64,000 nucleotides of DNA from Micromonospora sp. R77 (GCF_022747945.1 NZ_JALDST010000001.1:1922001-1986000); one strand, 5' to 3'. Shown: positions 31,674 to 40,368, counted from the first letter of the stretch. Program-made: numbers and translations. The notes: generated by a model from the sequence alone, not told the origin.

Positions 31674-32737
31674 GACGCTCGTCCCGGGGTTCGGACGCTG
31701 ACCGTGGTCAGCGGCAGGGCGGAGTCGGCGGGCAGGTCGAGGCGGCTCGGCGCGACACCCGAGGCGACCAGGTGCGAGCCGAGCGCGGCGACCATCGCGC
31801 CGTTGTCCGTGCAGAGCTTCGGACGGGGCACCCGTACCCGGATCCCGTGCTTCGCCGCCCGGTGCTCGGCCAACGCCCGCAGCCGGGAGTTCGCCGCCAC
31901 TCCCCCACCGATCACCAGCGTGTCGATCCCGCTGGTCCGGCAGGCGTCCAGCGCCTTGCCGACCAGCACGTCGCAGACCGCCTCCTGGAACGACGCGGCC
32001 ACGTCGGCCACCGGCACCGGCTCACCGGCCCGCTGCCGGGCCTCCACCCAGCGGGCCACCGCGGTCTTCAGCCCGGAGAAGGAGAAGTCGTAGCGGTGCG
32101 CGGCGAGGTCCTTGGCGGCGGTGAGGCCGCGCGGGAAGCCGATCGCCCCCGCGTCGCCGGCCCGGGCCTCCCGGTCGATCCACGGCCCGCCGGGGAACGG
32201 CAGCCCGAGCAGCCGGGCCACCTTGTCGAACGCCTCACCGGCCGCGTCGTCGATGGTCGCACCGAGCGGGGTGACGCCCCCGGCCAGGTCGTCGACCCGC
32301 AGCAGCGAGGAGTGCCCACCGGAGACCAGCAGGGCGATCGCCGGCTCGGGCAGCGGGCCGTGCTCCAGGGTGTCCACGGCGACGTGCGCGGCGAGGTGGT
32401 TCACCCCGTAGACCGGCTTCTCGGCGGCGAGCGCGTAACCCTTCGCGGCGGCCACCCCGACCAGCAGCGCACCGGCCAGCCCCGGGCCGGAGGTGACCGC
32501 GATCGCGTCGATGTCGGCGATCGTCACCCCGGCCTCGGCGAGCGCCCGGTCCATGGTCGGGACGATCGCCTCCAGGTGGGCCCGGCTCGCCACCTCCGGC
32601 ACCACGCCGCCGAACCGGGCGTGTTCGTCCACGCTGGAGGCGATCGCGTCGGCCAGCAGGGTGTGGCCCCGCACGATGCCCACGCCGGTCTCGTCGCAGG
32701 AGGTCTCGATCCCGAGGACCAGTGGTTCGTCAGCCAT
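31670..32737 (-). CDS. tsaD: tRNA N6-adenosine threonylcarbamoyltransferase TsaD
   Basis: TsaD moves the threonylcarbamoyl group to A37 of ANN-reading tRNAs (t6A). The 355-residue protein has the ASKHA fold with [15 protein letters not shown] at the N terminus, metal ligands His114 and His118 in [21 protein letters not shown], and the C-terminal [13 protein letters not shown] with the metal-binding Asp. Length and motifs are complete. ATG 32737 overlaps the rimI stop by eight bases. Earlier in-frame sequence belongs to rimI in another frame. It works with TsaB and TsaE, both encoded here. Confidence 0.97.
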   Translation of the reverse strand: MADEPLVLGIETSCDETGVGIVRGHTLLADAIASSVDEHARFGGVVPEVASRAHLEAIVPTMDRALAEAGVTIADIDAIAVTSGPGLAGALLVGVAAAKGYALAAEKPVYGVNHLAAHVAVDTLEHGPLPEPAIALLVSGGHSSLLRVDDLAGGVTPLGATIDDAAGEAFDKVARLLGLPFPGGPWIDREARAGDAGAIGFPRGLTAAKDLAAHRYDFSFSGLKTAVARWVEARQRAGEPVPVADVAASFQEAVCDVLVGKALDACRTSGIDTLVIGGGVAANSRLRALAEHRAAKHGIRVRVPRPKLCTDNGAMVAALGSHLVASGVAPSRLDLPADSALPLTTVSVRTPGRAS

Positions 32738-33191
32738 GATCTTCCTGGTTCCGCTGCATGACCAGCGCGTCGGTGTTGCTGGGTTGGTAGTAGCCGCGCC
32801 GCACCCCGATCGGCTCGAAGCCGTACGTGGCGTAGAGCCGCTGGGCCGGGCCGTTGTCCGCCGCCACCTCCAGCAGCGTGCTCCGGGCGCCGCGCCGGGC
32901 GGCCTCGGCGAGCAGCGCCTCCAGCAGCAGCCGGCCGACCCCCCGGCGCTGGGCGTCCCGCCGCACCGCGATGTTCTGCACCCAGGCCTCGTCGGGCGGC
33001 GCCACGGCGAGGCCGGCATAGCCGAGGACGCGGCCGTCGTCGTCGGTGGCGACGAGGTAGTGGTGACCGTTGGCCAGCTCGTTCCAGAACATCGCCGCCG
33101 ACCACTGCTCCGCGCCGAAGAGGTCCGCCTCGATCGGCAGCACCTGCGCGATGTGCCACCAACGGAACCGGCCCAGTCGTACCTCGCTCAC
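32730..33191 (-). CDS. rimI: Ribosomal-protein-alanine N-acetyltransferase RimI
   Basis: A 153-residue GNAT-fold acetyltransferase. Acetyl-CoA binds at [20 protein letters not shown], and [21 protein letters not shown] is the family's C-terminal motif. It lies between tsaB and tsaD, the conserved location of rimI in actinobacteria. GTG 33191 lies immediately after a 56-base intergenic repeat that supplies AGGTGGC as its Shine-Dalgarno sequence. In other bacteria RimI acetylates S18; here the target is inferred from the family. Confidence 0.93.
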   Translation of the reverse strand: MSEVRLGRFRWWHIAQVLPIEADLFGAEQWSAAMFWNELANGHHYLVATDDDGRVLGYAGLAVAPPDEAWVQNIAVRRDAQRRGVGRLLLEALLAEAARRGARSTLLEVAADNGPAQRLYATYGFEPIGVRRGYYQPSNTDALVMQRNQEDHG

Positions 33192-33194
33192 TGT

Positions 33195-33250
33195 GCCACC
33201 TCGGATCGCGACTGCGGGGCTCGCAAACCCGGCGCACTCCTCGCGCTCAC
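33195..33250. repeat. 56-bp intergenic repeat, copy A (stop codon to ribosome binding site)
   Basis: On the minus strand it runs from just before the tsaB stop codon (the TGA is inside it) to the AGGTGGC ahead of the rimI start. It shares 51 of 56 positions with copy B at 38025-38080. It fills almost the entire tsaB-rimI spacer. Confidence 0.85.
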
Positions 33251-33924
33251 GGTAGGACCGGCTTGTGGCCGGTCGCCGCGACCGCGTCCGGGCGACGCAG
33301 GTAGAGCGGGGTGAGCGGCTCGCCGGGGGCGCCCGCCCGGATCCGCTCCGCGGCCAGCACGGCCAGCACCGTCGGGTCCGGGTAGCGCGGCTCGGCCCGC
33401 AGCGGCAGGCCGAGCACGTCCGCGTACCGGTGCGCGCCGTCGCCGACCGCGACGGTGACGGCCAGGTCGCGGGCCCGCTCGGCGACGACCGCGGGGGCCG
33501 CCACGTCCGGCCCGGCGATCCGCTGGCCCGCGCCGTCGTAGACGGCCCAGTAGACCTCGCGGCGGCGGGCGTCGCTCGCGGCGAGCACCGGCTCGCCGGC
33601 CGCCGCCGGGTGACCGATGCCGTCCAGCGAGCAGACACCGTACGTGGGGATGCCGAGCACCTGCCCCATGGTGGCGGCGGTGACCAGCCCCACCCGCAGC
33701 CCGGTGAACGGGCCGGGGCCGAGCCCCGCGACGATCGCGGTCAGGTCACGCGGGCGGGCGTCGACGTCGGCCAGCACCGCGTCGACCTGCGGGGCGAGCA
33801 GCTCACCGTGCGCCCGCGCGTCGACGGTGCAGCGCTGCGCGCGGGGTGTGACGCCGTCCGCCGAGACCTCGACCAGCGCCGCGGTCACCGCGGGCGTCGA
33901 GGAGTCCACCACCAGTACGAGCAC
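33247..33924 (-). CDS. tsaB: tRNA threonylcarbamoyladenosine biosynthesis protein TsaB
   Basis: TsaB is the non-catalytic ASKHA partner of TsaD needed for t6A synthesis. The 225-residue protein has LVLVVDSSTPAVTAAL, LLAPQVDAVLADVDARPRDL and VAGLGPGPFTGLRVGL, typical of the family. GTG 33924 is the start. Its stop codon lies inside the 56-bp repeat that separates it from rimI. In most actinobacteria tsaE sits directly upstream; here the RiPP-like operon and ung lie between. Confidence 0.95.
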   Translation of the reverse strand: MLVLVVDSSTPAVTAALVEVSADGVTPRAQRCTVDARAHGELLAPQVDAVLADVDARPRDLTAIVAGLGPGPFTGLRVGLVTAATMGQVLGIPTYGVCSLDGIGHPAAAGEPVLAASDARRREVYWAVYDGAGQRIAGPDVAAPAVVAERARDLAVTVAVGDGAHRYADVLGLPLRAEPRYPDPTVLAVLAAERIRAGAPGEPLTPLYLRRPDAVAATGHKPVLP

Positions 33925-33997
33925 GGTAAGCCAGCCTAGTCGCCGCCCCGGTCACGCCCCGTCACCCCCCGTCTCCGTCGGCCGACCCGCCACCGGA

Positions 33998-34873
33998 TCA
34001 GCGACCGGCGGCCGGCAGCGGCGCGAGCTGCGGGCTGTCGAAGGTCAGCGTGGGCAGCAGCAGCCACTGCTCCGGTGCCCGGCTGATCAACGCGGCGAGC
34101 ACGTCCGCCAGCACCTGCCGCAGCCCGGCCCGGGCCGACGCCCGGTCGGCGGGACGGTCACCGACCAGCAGCGGCTCCTCCAGCCGCAGGACCAGCCGGT
34201 CGCCACGACGGTGCAGCACCGCCGGGAGCAGCATGGTGCCCGGTCGGGCGGCCAGCGAGACGAAGCCCGCGGAGATCGGTCGGCGCCGCCCGAACAGGGT
34301 GACCGGTTCCACCCCCCGCCCCGGATAGACGAAGTCCGGATACGTGCAGAGCACCCCGCCGTCGGCCAGGGTGGCCAGGATCCGGCGCAGCGCCCCGCTG
34401 CCCTCGGAGACCACCGGCACCCGGACCCCGGCGGGGAGTTCGGCGCTGCTGGTGTCCTCGCCGAAGGCCACCAGCGGACGGTCACCGAAGACCTCGGCCA
34501 CGGCGTGCAGCGCGTCCGGGGCAGGCACGGTCAGCGGGGACACCAGCACCGTCGGGTGCCCGGCGGTCTCGGCCAGCCACTCGGCGCCCACCACCTGCGT
34601 GGTCGGCAGTGGCCGGGCCGCCCCCGCCGTCCAGCGGGCCTGCCGCCAGGCACACCAGAGCTGGTGGGCCAGCACCCGCCGGACGGCGTCCGGCCCGCTG
34701 TCGCCGCCGACCGCCGCCAGCGCCTGCCCGATCCGCCGGTTCTCCCGGTACGGGTCGCCCGCGGCGAGCCAGCCGGCCAACTCGTCGACCTCCGCCGGAC
34801 CACGGTCGCCGAGCACCCGGGCGTGCAGCGGGTCGAAGGAGAGTTCCTGGAGCGCGGCGGCCAGGCTACGCAT
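33998..34873 (-). CDS. Acyltransferase-like protein in a putative RiPP operon
   Basis: The 291-residue protein has an N-terminal region without recognisable motifs and a C-terminal part (about 110-280) resembling lysophospholipid acyltransferases of the lipid A acyltransferase type: TVLVSPLTVPAPDAL, TYPDFVYPGRGVEPVTLFG, FVSLAARPGTMLLPAVLHRR and a terminal APEQWLLLP. The catalytic HX4D/E motif is absent: the position of the His is occupied by Ser-Pro. No membrane segment is obvious. Its ATG overlaps the stop of the radical SAM gene, so it belongs to that operon. A role in acylating or handling the modified peptide is possible but unproven. Family assignment is tentative. Confidence 0.7.
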   Translation of the reverse strand: MRSLAAALQELSFDPLHARVLGDRGPAEVDELAGWLAAGDPYRENRRIGQALAAVGGDSGPDAVRRVLAHQLWCAWRQARWTAGAARPLPTTQVVGAEWLAETAGHPTVLVSPLTVPAPDALHAVAEVFGDRPLVAFGEDTSSAELPAGVRVPVVSEGSGALRRILATLADGGVLCTYPDFVYPGRGVEPVTLFGRRRPISAGFVSLAARPGTMLLPAVLHRRGDRLVLRLEEPLLVGDRPADRASARAGLRQVLADVLAALISRAPEQWLLLPTLTFDSPQLAPLPAAGR

Positions 34874-36251
34874 GGGCGCATCCCGCCGTCAGGCTGCGCA
34901 GCCAGTCCAGCAGGCCGTCCCCGCGCACCAGGGAGAGCGAGATCCGGTCGAAGGCGCTCAGCGCCACCGCGCAGCCGCTGTCCCACACCTCGTTGAGCGA
35001 GGGCGCGTGCGCCAGGCAGGTGCCGCCGCACACCCCCAGCCATAGGCAGTCCGCGCACCGGCTCGCCGACAGGTCCCGGTGCCGGATGGTGGTGGCCACG
35101 TCGCTGCTGCGGGCGTCGGCCAGGCCGCCGGCCACCGTGCCGAGCCCGGCGAGCGGGCCGGTCGGGTCGATGCAGTCGCACGCCTCCACGGTGCCGTCCG
35201 AGGAGACCGAGAGCAGGTCGCGGGCGGCCCCGCAGTCGCCGCGCAGGCACATGTTGCCGCCCGGCCCGGCGAGGAAGTTGTCCAGGTACTTCTTCACGGG
35301 CAGCACGGCGAAGCCGGGGAACTCGCCGCCCTCCACCGCTCCGAAGAGCTCCTCCCACGCCTCGGCCAGCACCGCCGGGTCCAGACCGAACCGGGCCGCG
35401 TCGGCGCGCCCGCGCCCGATCGGCTGGAAGAGGCTCCAGTCCCAGGTGGTCATCCCGACGTCGCGGAAGTGCCGGGCCAGCGGCAGCAGCAGCCGCTGGT
35501 TGGCGGCCGTGATGGTGCTCATCACGCCGGCCGAGCGGACGAAGTCCGGGTAGCGGGCCAGCGCCGAGGCGAACGCGTCGTACGTGCCGCGCCCGCGATG
35601 GTCCCGGCGGAACAGGTCGTGCACCGGCGGTGGCCCGTCGACCGAGACGCCCCAGGCGATGTCGTGGGCGCCGGAGAACTCCACCACCCGGTCGGTGAGC
35701 CGGGAGAAGTTGCTCTGCCCGACGAACCGGATCCGCCGGCCGCGTTCGGCGGCGAGCCGTTCCCCGGTGACCACCAGGTCCTCGATGAGCGGCCAGAGCA
35801 GCATCGGTTCGCCGCCGTGCAGGATCACCGCCAGCTCGGCCGGCGCGATCTCGAGCGCCTGTTCGATCGCGGCCACCGCGACCGCCCGGTCGATGGTGGT
35901 GGCCTTCTCGAAGACCTCGAAGTCGTAGCAGTAGGCACAGGCGTGGTTGCACGCGTTGGTGAGCTTCAGGATCAGCGTGTTCAGCTCGCTGAACCGTTGC
36001 TCCCCACCGACCACCCCGATCCCCTGGTCGAGCAGGAGTTGGCGGAGCCGGGCGACCGGCTCCCGGACGGCGGCGGGCAGCAGCGCCGGTGGCTGGTCGA
36101 CCAGCGGGAGCAGGGGCTCCACCCGCTGGTCGACCGTGGTCCACCGGCCGGAGACCTGGTCGATGACCAGGAGGTGCCCGTCGCGGGGCAGGGTGCGGAC
36201 CCGGTCCGGGTCGAACCGGCTCCGGTGCAGGGTCAGCGCGACCGGTGGCAT
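34866..36251 (-). CDS. Radical SAM/SPASM peptide maturase (cyclophane-forming type suspected)
   Basis: The 461-residue enzyme has an N-terminal segment of about 90 residues that may bind a leader peptide, a radical SAM core with the cluster motif CNHACAYC (Cys101, 105, 108), the SAM-binding ILHGGEPML, and a C-terminal SPASM region with many Cys (335, 340, 358, 360, 399, 402, 408, 412 and 427) for two auxiliary clusters. This layout is that of RiPP maturases that join side chains by carbon-carbon bonds, including the cyclophane-forming group. ATG 36251 begins 11 bases after the stop of the small upstream gene, which is therefore the likely substrate. The specific reaction is an inference. Confidence 0.88.
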   Translation of the reverse strand: MPPVALTLHRSRFDPDRVRTLPRDGHLLVIDQVSGRWTTVDQRVEPLLPLVDQPPALLPAAVREPVARLRQLLLDQGIGVVGGEQRFSELNTLILKLTNACNHACAYCYDFEVFEKATTIDRAVAVAAIEQALEIAPAELAVILHGGEPMLLWPLIEDLVVTGERLAAERGRRIRFVGQSNFSRLTDRVVEFSGAHDIAWGVSVDGPPPVHDLFRRDHRGRGTYDAFASALARYPDFVRSAGVMSTITAANQRLLLPLARHFRDVGMTTWDWSLFQPIGRGRADAARFGLDPAVLAEAWEELFGAVEGGEFPGFAVLPVKKYLDNFLAGPGGNMCLRGDCGAARDLLSVSSDGTVEACDCIDPTGPLAGLGTVAGGLADARSSDVATTIRHRDLSASRCADCLWLGVCGGTCLAHAPSLNEVWDSGCAVALSAFDRISLSLVRGDGLLDWLRSLTAGCAHA

Positions 36252-36262
36252 GGCGGCCGGGC

Positions 36263-36655
36263 CTAGGCCGCGCCGGCCCCGCCGGCCCGGTGCATGTCGG
36301 GATATTCGAGGGTGGTGTGGCGCAGCTGGGACTCGACGTGCTGACCGCGGGCGTCGATGTGGGCCAGGCTGCCGTCGGCGGTCCACTCCTGCAGGACCGG
36401 CTCCTCGAAGTCCTCGATCCGACTGCGGTGTCCGCAGCAGGCCCGGCTCCACTCGGCCCAGACGCCCGGATCCGCCGCCGTGCCGGGGCGCAGCGCGTCG
36501 ATGACGACGGTGTTGACGCCGGCCGGCCGGATCTCCTCCGGGAGCACGGAGAGGACCCGGTCGGCCTGCTCGGTGACGTACTTCTCGATCTCGCGTTCGG
36601 GCAGGTCGTGCAGGCGCATCGAGTCCGGTGCGCGCAGGTTGATGATCTTTGCCAT
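36263..36655 (-). CDS. Candidate RiPP precursor peptide
   Basis: This 130-residue protein is the first gene of the radical SAM operon. The N-terminal half (MAKIINLRAPDSMRLHDLPE, then a helix EIEKYVTEQADRVLSVLPEE) looks like a leader or folded domain. The C-terminal half has Trp66, Trp69, Cys73, Cys74, Phe83, Trp91 and Tyr118 in short aromatic-X-X-polar/acidic contexts (EWSR, DFEEP, EWTAD, EYPD), which are plausible cyclophane sites, and it ends AGGAGAA. GAGGTGG precedes ATG 36655. I recognise no family with certainty; the call rests on context and residue pattern. Confidence 0.7.
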   Translation of the reverse strand: MAKIINLRAPDSMRLHDLPEREIEKYVTEQADRVLSVLPEEIRPAGVNTVVIDALRPGTAADPGVWAEWSRACCGHRSRIEDFEEPVLQEWTADGSLAHIDARGQHVESQLRHTTLEYPDMHRAGGAGAA

Positions 36656-36676
36656 GGGCCACCTCGTTCAGGTCGG

Positions 36677-36704
36677 AGATTACTGCTCACGACGGTGATG
36701 TCAC
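36677..36704 (-). promoter_or_regulatory. Candidate promoter of the RiPP-like operon
   Basis: On the minus strand GTGACA (36704-36699), 16 bases, TAATCT (36682-36677), about 20 bases before the precursor ATG. It is in the 127-base gap after ung, so the operon has its own transcription start. Confidence 0.5.
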
Positions 36705-36782
36705 GAACCGTAACTGTCCAGGGACCTGTCCTTGAGCTGACACGCTCGCCCGGCTGCCCACCCGCCGCACGGCCGACCTGGG

Positions 36783-37484
36783 TCAGCCGGCGGAGCGTTC
36801 CCAGTCGACGGTGGGCAGGCCGGCGTCGGCGAGGGCCTTGTTGGCCGCGCTGAACGGCCGGCTGCCGAGGAAGCCGCGCGGGTTCATCGGGCTGGGGTGG
36901 CCGGCCTCCAGCACCACGTGCTGCGGGTTGGTGACCAGGGCCGCCTTCTTGCGGGCGTACCCGCCCCAGAGCAGGAAGACGACGCGCTGGTCGAGGGCGT
37001 CCAGGGCGCGGATGGTGGCGTCGGTGAACTCCTCCCACCCGGAGTTCGCGTGCGACCCGGGGGTGGCCTGCCGGACGGTGAGCACCGAGTTGAGCAGCAG
37101 CACGCCCTGGGCCGCCCAACCGTCCAGGTTGCCGCTGCGCGGCTTTGGCACGCCCAGGTCCTCGCCCAGCTCCTTGAAGACGTTGCGCAGCGACGGCGGC
37201 ACCGACACACCCTCGCGCACGCTGAAGCTCAGCCCGTGCGCCTGCCCCGCCTTGTGGTAGGGGTCCTGCCCGAGGATCAGCACCCGGCACTGCGCCGGCC
37301 CGCACAGCCGGTAGGCGGAGAAGAGGTCCTCGACCGGCGGGAAGACGGTCTGTGTCGCGTACTCCCGGGCGACGAACTCGGCCAGCGCGGCGGTGCGCGC
37401 CGGGTCGAGGTGCGGGGTGAGCACCGCCCGCCAGTCGTCGGGCAGCAGCGCCAGCAGGTCCAGGGTGGGCGCGTCGTCGGGCAT
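36783..37484 (-). CDS. ung: Uracil-DNA glycosylase
   Basis: Family 1 UDG removes uracil from DNA. The 233-residue protein shows the catalytic GQDPYH (Asp74), the uracil-pocket LLLNSVLTV and the Leu-loop motif HPSPMNPRGFLGSRPFSAAN, all complete. ATG 37484 is chosen (AAAGG upstream); an in-frame ATG 37514 would add ten residues without support. It is the next gene after tsaE on the same strand, 55 bases away, and separates tsaE from the RiPP-like operon. Confidence 0.95.
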   Translation of the reverse strand: MPDDAPTLDLLALLPDDWRAVLTPHLDPARTAALAEFVAREYATQTVFPPVEDLFSAYRLCGPAQCRVLILGQDPYHKAGQAHGLSFSVREGVSVPPSLRNVFKELGEDLGVPKPRSGNLDGWAAQGVLLLNSVLTVRQATPGSHANSGWEEFTDATIRALDALDQRVVFLLWGGYARKKAALVTNPQHVVLEAGHPSPMNPRGFLGSRPFSAANKALADAGLPTVDWERSAG

Positions 37485-37538
37485 CGGCAACCTTTCGCAG
37501 TCGGTCCCGGGCACTCTAGGCAGCGGGTACGACAGCGC

Positions 37539-38021
37539 TCAGTCGAGGGTGGCGAGCCGGTCCGCCCAGTCGCCGCCGACCGGCTCCAACGCGACCACCC
37601 GGGTGTCGTCGTCCCGCCGGTCGATCCGCACCCGCAGGTGCGCGTCGACCAGCTGCTCGACCAGCCCCTCGCCCCACTCGACCACGGTCACCGCCTCGTC
37701 CACCGAGGCGTCCAGGTCCAGGTCGTCGATCTCGGCGCGCGGGTCCGCCGCGTCCCCCAGCCGGTACGCGTCCGCGTGCACCAGGGTCACCCGGCCGCCG
37801 CGCTCCGGGTCGGGCCGGTGCACCCGGGCGATCACGAAGGTCGGCGAGGTGACGTCCCCGCGCACCCCGAGACCGGCGCCGATGCCCTGGGTGAGCGCGG
37901 TCTTGCCGGCGCCCAGCGGGCCACTGAGCAGCAGCAGGTCACCGGCGCGCAGCACGCCGGCCAGCCGGCGGCCGAACTCGTGCGTGTCGTCGACGGTCTT
38001 CAACTCCACGACCACGGTCAC
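37539..38021 (-). CDS. tsaE: tRNA threonylcarbamoyladenosine biosynthesis ATPase TsaE
   Basis: A 160-residue P-loop ATPase that drives the TsaB-TsaD complex in t6A synthesis. Walker A GPLGAGKT is at residues 34-41; SPTFVIARVH and VHADAYRLGD are characteristic of the family, and VVEWGEGLVEQL is the conserved Trp-Gly motif. GTG 38021 begins three bases after the 56-bp repeat, whose end carries GGAGGTGG as ribosome binding site. Upstream is the alpha/beta hydrolase gene on the same strand. Confidence 0.95.
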   Translation of the reverse strand: MTVVVELKTVDDTHEFGRRLAGVLRAGDLLLLSGPLGAGKTALTQGIGAGLGVRGDVTSPTFVIARVHRPDPERGGRVTLVHADAYRLGDAADPRAEIDDLDLDASVDEAVTVVEWGEGLVEQLVDAHLRVRIDRRDDDTRVVALEPVGGDWADRLATLD

Positions 38022-38024
38022 GGC

Positions 38025-38080
38025 GCCACCTCCGCTCGCGACTGCGGGGCTCGCGAAACCGGCTCACTCCTCGCGCTCAC
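38025..38080. repeat. 56-bp intergenic repeat, copy B (stop codon to ribosome binding site)
   Basis: On the minus strand it spans the TGA stop of the alpha/beta hydrolase gene through GGAGGTGGC before the tsaE start. It is 51/56 identical to copy A at 33195-33250, in the same orientation and in the same relation to the flanking genes. Confidence 0.85.
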
Positions 38081-39180
38081 AGCGACTCCAGGAACCTCTC
38101 CAGCGCCGTGTTGACCTGGTCGGCGTGCTCCAGCATCACCACGTGCCCACTGTCGTGGATCTTGACGAACTCGGCGTGCGGCAGCCGCCGGACGATCTCC
38201 TCCGAGTGGGTCACCGGGGTGATCATGTCCTTGTCCCCGACGATCACCAGCACCGGCGTGTCGGCCAGCGCGGCCAGCGCCGGATAGCGCGAATGGGTGG
38301 CCAGGGTACGCAGGTAGCGGGTCACCGTGTCGGCCGACGTCCGCGAGTTCATCATCTCCACGTACGACACCAGGGCCGGGCTCGGCTTCGGGGTGCCGAA
38401 GCCGTACTTGCGGGTCAGCAGCCAGGCCACGTTGGTGGTGGACTGCCGCGCCTTGTCGATGATCGTGCCGCCGTACCGGGTGGCGTTGCTCATCATGTAG
38501 AGCACCGGGGCGCCGACCCGACCGATCAGGGCCGGCGCGACCAGCTTGGTCTCGGCGACCAGGCCGCCGGAGGTGGCCATCAGCACGGTGCCGACCACCC
38601 GGTCGCCGAACAGCTCCGGATAGAGCTCGGCCAACGCCATGATCGTCATGCCGCCCATCGAGTGGCCGACCAGCACCAGCGGCCCCTCCGGGGCGGTCTC
38701 GTCGAGCACCCGGCGCAGGGTGCGGCCCAGCGCGGCGAGGTCGTACTCGCCGGACTCGAGCCGGCCCGAGCGGCCGTGGCCGGGCTGGTCGTACGCGACG
38801 ATCCGGTAGTCGCCCCGCGCGGCGAGCATCTTGCGCTGGAAGTGGAACGTCCCCATGTCCAGGCAGAAGCCGTGCACCAGCACCACCGTCGGGTGCCCCG
38901 GCACCGGCCGGGTCGGCTCGACCACCTCGACGTGGATGTCGGTGCCGTCCGGCATCTCGAACCGGTACGACTCGTCGTACCGCTGCTCACCGAAGACCTC
39001 GTGCGCGTACGGATCGGTGGGGTCGGCCTTGAGCCGGCGGACCAGGACGCGTTCGCTCACCACGCCCGCGGCGAGCCCGGCGGCGGCCACGCCGACCGCG
39101 GCCCCGACCAGCCCGGCGACCTTCCCGGCCGCCGTCCGGGGGCGGGGAATCCGGAACCGGGACGGGGACGGGGAGGTCAT
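38077..39180 (-). CDS. Alpha/beta hydrolase with N-terminal membrane segment
   Basis: The 367-residue protein has one hydrophobic segment near the N terminus (VAGLVGAAVGVAAAGLAAGV), then an alpha/beta hydrolase domain with the oxyanion region VLVHGFCLD, the nucleophile elbow GHSMGG, the acid in VIVGDKDMITPV and the His in DSGHVVMLEH. All three catalytic residues are present. Its ATG overlaps the alr stop by four bases, and it lies in the conserved alr-hydrolase-tsaE order of actinobacteria. The ester or amide substrate is unknown. Confidence 0.9.
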   Translation of the reverse strand: MTSPSPSRFRIPRPRTAAGKVAGLVGAAVGVAAAGLAAGVVSERVLVRRLKADPTDPYAHEVFGEQRYDESYRFEMPDGTDIHVEVVEPTRPVPGHPTVVLVHGFCLDMGTFHFQRKMLAARGDYRIVAYDQPGHGRSGRLESGEYDLAALGRTLRRVLDETAPEGPLVLVGHSMGGMTIMALAELYPELFGDRVVGTVLMATSGGLVAETKLVAPALIGRVGAPVLYMMSNATRYGGTIIDKARQSTTNVAWLLTRKYGFGTPKPSPALVSYVEMMNSRTSADTVTRYLRTLATHSRYPALAALADTPVLVIVGDKDMITPVTHSEEIVRRLPHAEFVKIHDSGHVVMLEHADQVNTALERFLESL

Positions 39181-40295
39181 GGCCGGTCGCCGTCGTAGAC
39201 GCGGGGCACCCGGACCCCGCCGAACCGGGTGACGATCTCGTAGTTGATGGTGCCCACCGCGTCGGCCCAGTCGTCGGCCGTCGGCTCACCGTCGGCGCCG
39301 CTGCCGAAGAGGGTCGCCACGTCACCTGCGGCGATCTCGTCCTCGCCGCAGTCCAGCACGAACTGGTCCATGCAGACCCGGCCGGAGATGGTCCGGCGCT
39401 TCCCGCCGAGCTGCACCGGGCCGGTGTTCGAGGCGTGCCGGGGCACCCCGTCGGCATAGCCGAGCGGCACCACCGCCAGGTTCGCCTCGGTCTCGGTGAG
39501 ATAGGTGTGGCCGTAGGAGACGCCGGTGCCGGCCGGCACCCGCTTGGTCAGCATCACCCGGGCGCGGGCGCTCATCGCCGGACGCAGCCCGTACTTCTCG
39601 CCGGCCACCGGGGAGAGGCCGTAGATCGCGATGCCCGGCCGGACCAGGTCGAAGTGGGTGTCCGGGCGGGTCAGCGTGGCGGCCGAGTTCGCCAGGTGCC
39701 GGTAGCGGGGGCGCAGGCCGGCCCGCTCGACCATGGCCAGCCCCTCGTGGAAGACGGCGAGCTGACGGTCCGTGGTGGGGTGGCCGGGCGAGTCCGCGTA
39801 CACGAAGTGGCTCCACACCCCGACCACCTCGACCAGGCCGTCGGCCTGGGCCTTCGCGGCGGCCTCCAGCAGGGTGGGCCAGTCGGCGACGGTGGCTCCG
39901 CCCCGGGACAACCCGGTGTCGATCTTCAGGTGCAGCCGGGCCGGGCGGTCCGCCCGCCGGCTCGCCTCGATCATCTCGTCCAGCTGCGGCAGGCTGGCGC
40001 AGCCCAGGTCCACGCCCACCGCGACGCCGTCGTGCAGTGGCAGCCCCGGGTCGAGCAGCCAGGCCAGCACCGGGGCCGTGATCCCCTCCCGGCGCAGGGT
40101 CAACGCCTCGTCGAGGGTGCAGACCCCGAGCCAGTCGGCGCCGGCGTCCAGGGCGGCCCGGGCGGCCGGGACCATGCCGTGGCCGTACCCGTCGGCCTTC
40201 ACCACCGCCATCAGTTCGGCGCTGGTGCCCGATTTCAGCCGGGCCACGTTCTCCCGGATCGCGTCCAGGTCGACGCGCACCTCCGACTGCCACAT
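39177..40295 (-). CDS. alr: Alanine racemase
   Basis: Alr converts L- to D-alanine with pyridoxal phosphate for peptidoglycan. The 372-residue protein starts with the TIM barrel and the PLP lysine in MAVVKADGYGHG; the second catalytic base, Tyr in GTGVSYGHTY, and the C-terminal beta domain (MDQFVLD) are present. The length is standard. ATG 40295 begins MWQSEVRVDLDAIRENV. It is coupled to the hydrolase gene downstream and lies 73 bases after the nnr gene. Confidence 0.97.
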   Translation of the reverse strand: MWQSEVRVDLDAIRENVARLKSGTSAELMAVVKADGYGHGMVPAARAALDAGADWLGVCTLDEALTLRREGITAPVLAWLLDPGLPLHDGVAVGVDLGCASLPQLDEMIEASRRADRPARLHLKIDTGLSRGGATVADWPTLLEAAAKAQADGLVEVVGVWSHFVYADSPGHPTTDRQLAVFHEGLAMVERAGLRPRYRHLANSAATLTRPDTHFDLVRPGIAIYGLSPVAGEKYGLRPAMSARARVMLTKRVPAGTGVSYGHTYLTETEANLAVVPLGYADGVPRHASNTGPVQLGGKRRTISGRVCMDQFVLDCGEDEIAAGDVATLFGSGADGEPTADDWADAVGTINYEIVTRFGGVRVPRVYDGDRP

Positions 40296-40368
40296 GACCC
40301 CAGCCTACTTCCGTCGGTGATCACCGCGCGGCTCGGCGGCGACCCGCCCCGGCCCGCGCGTCGCCGGA

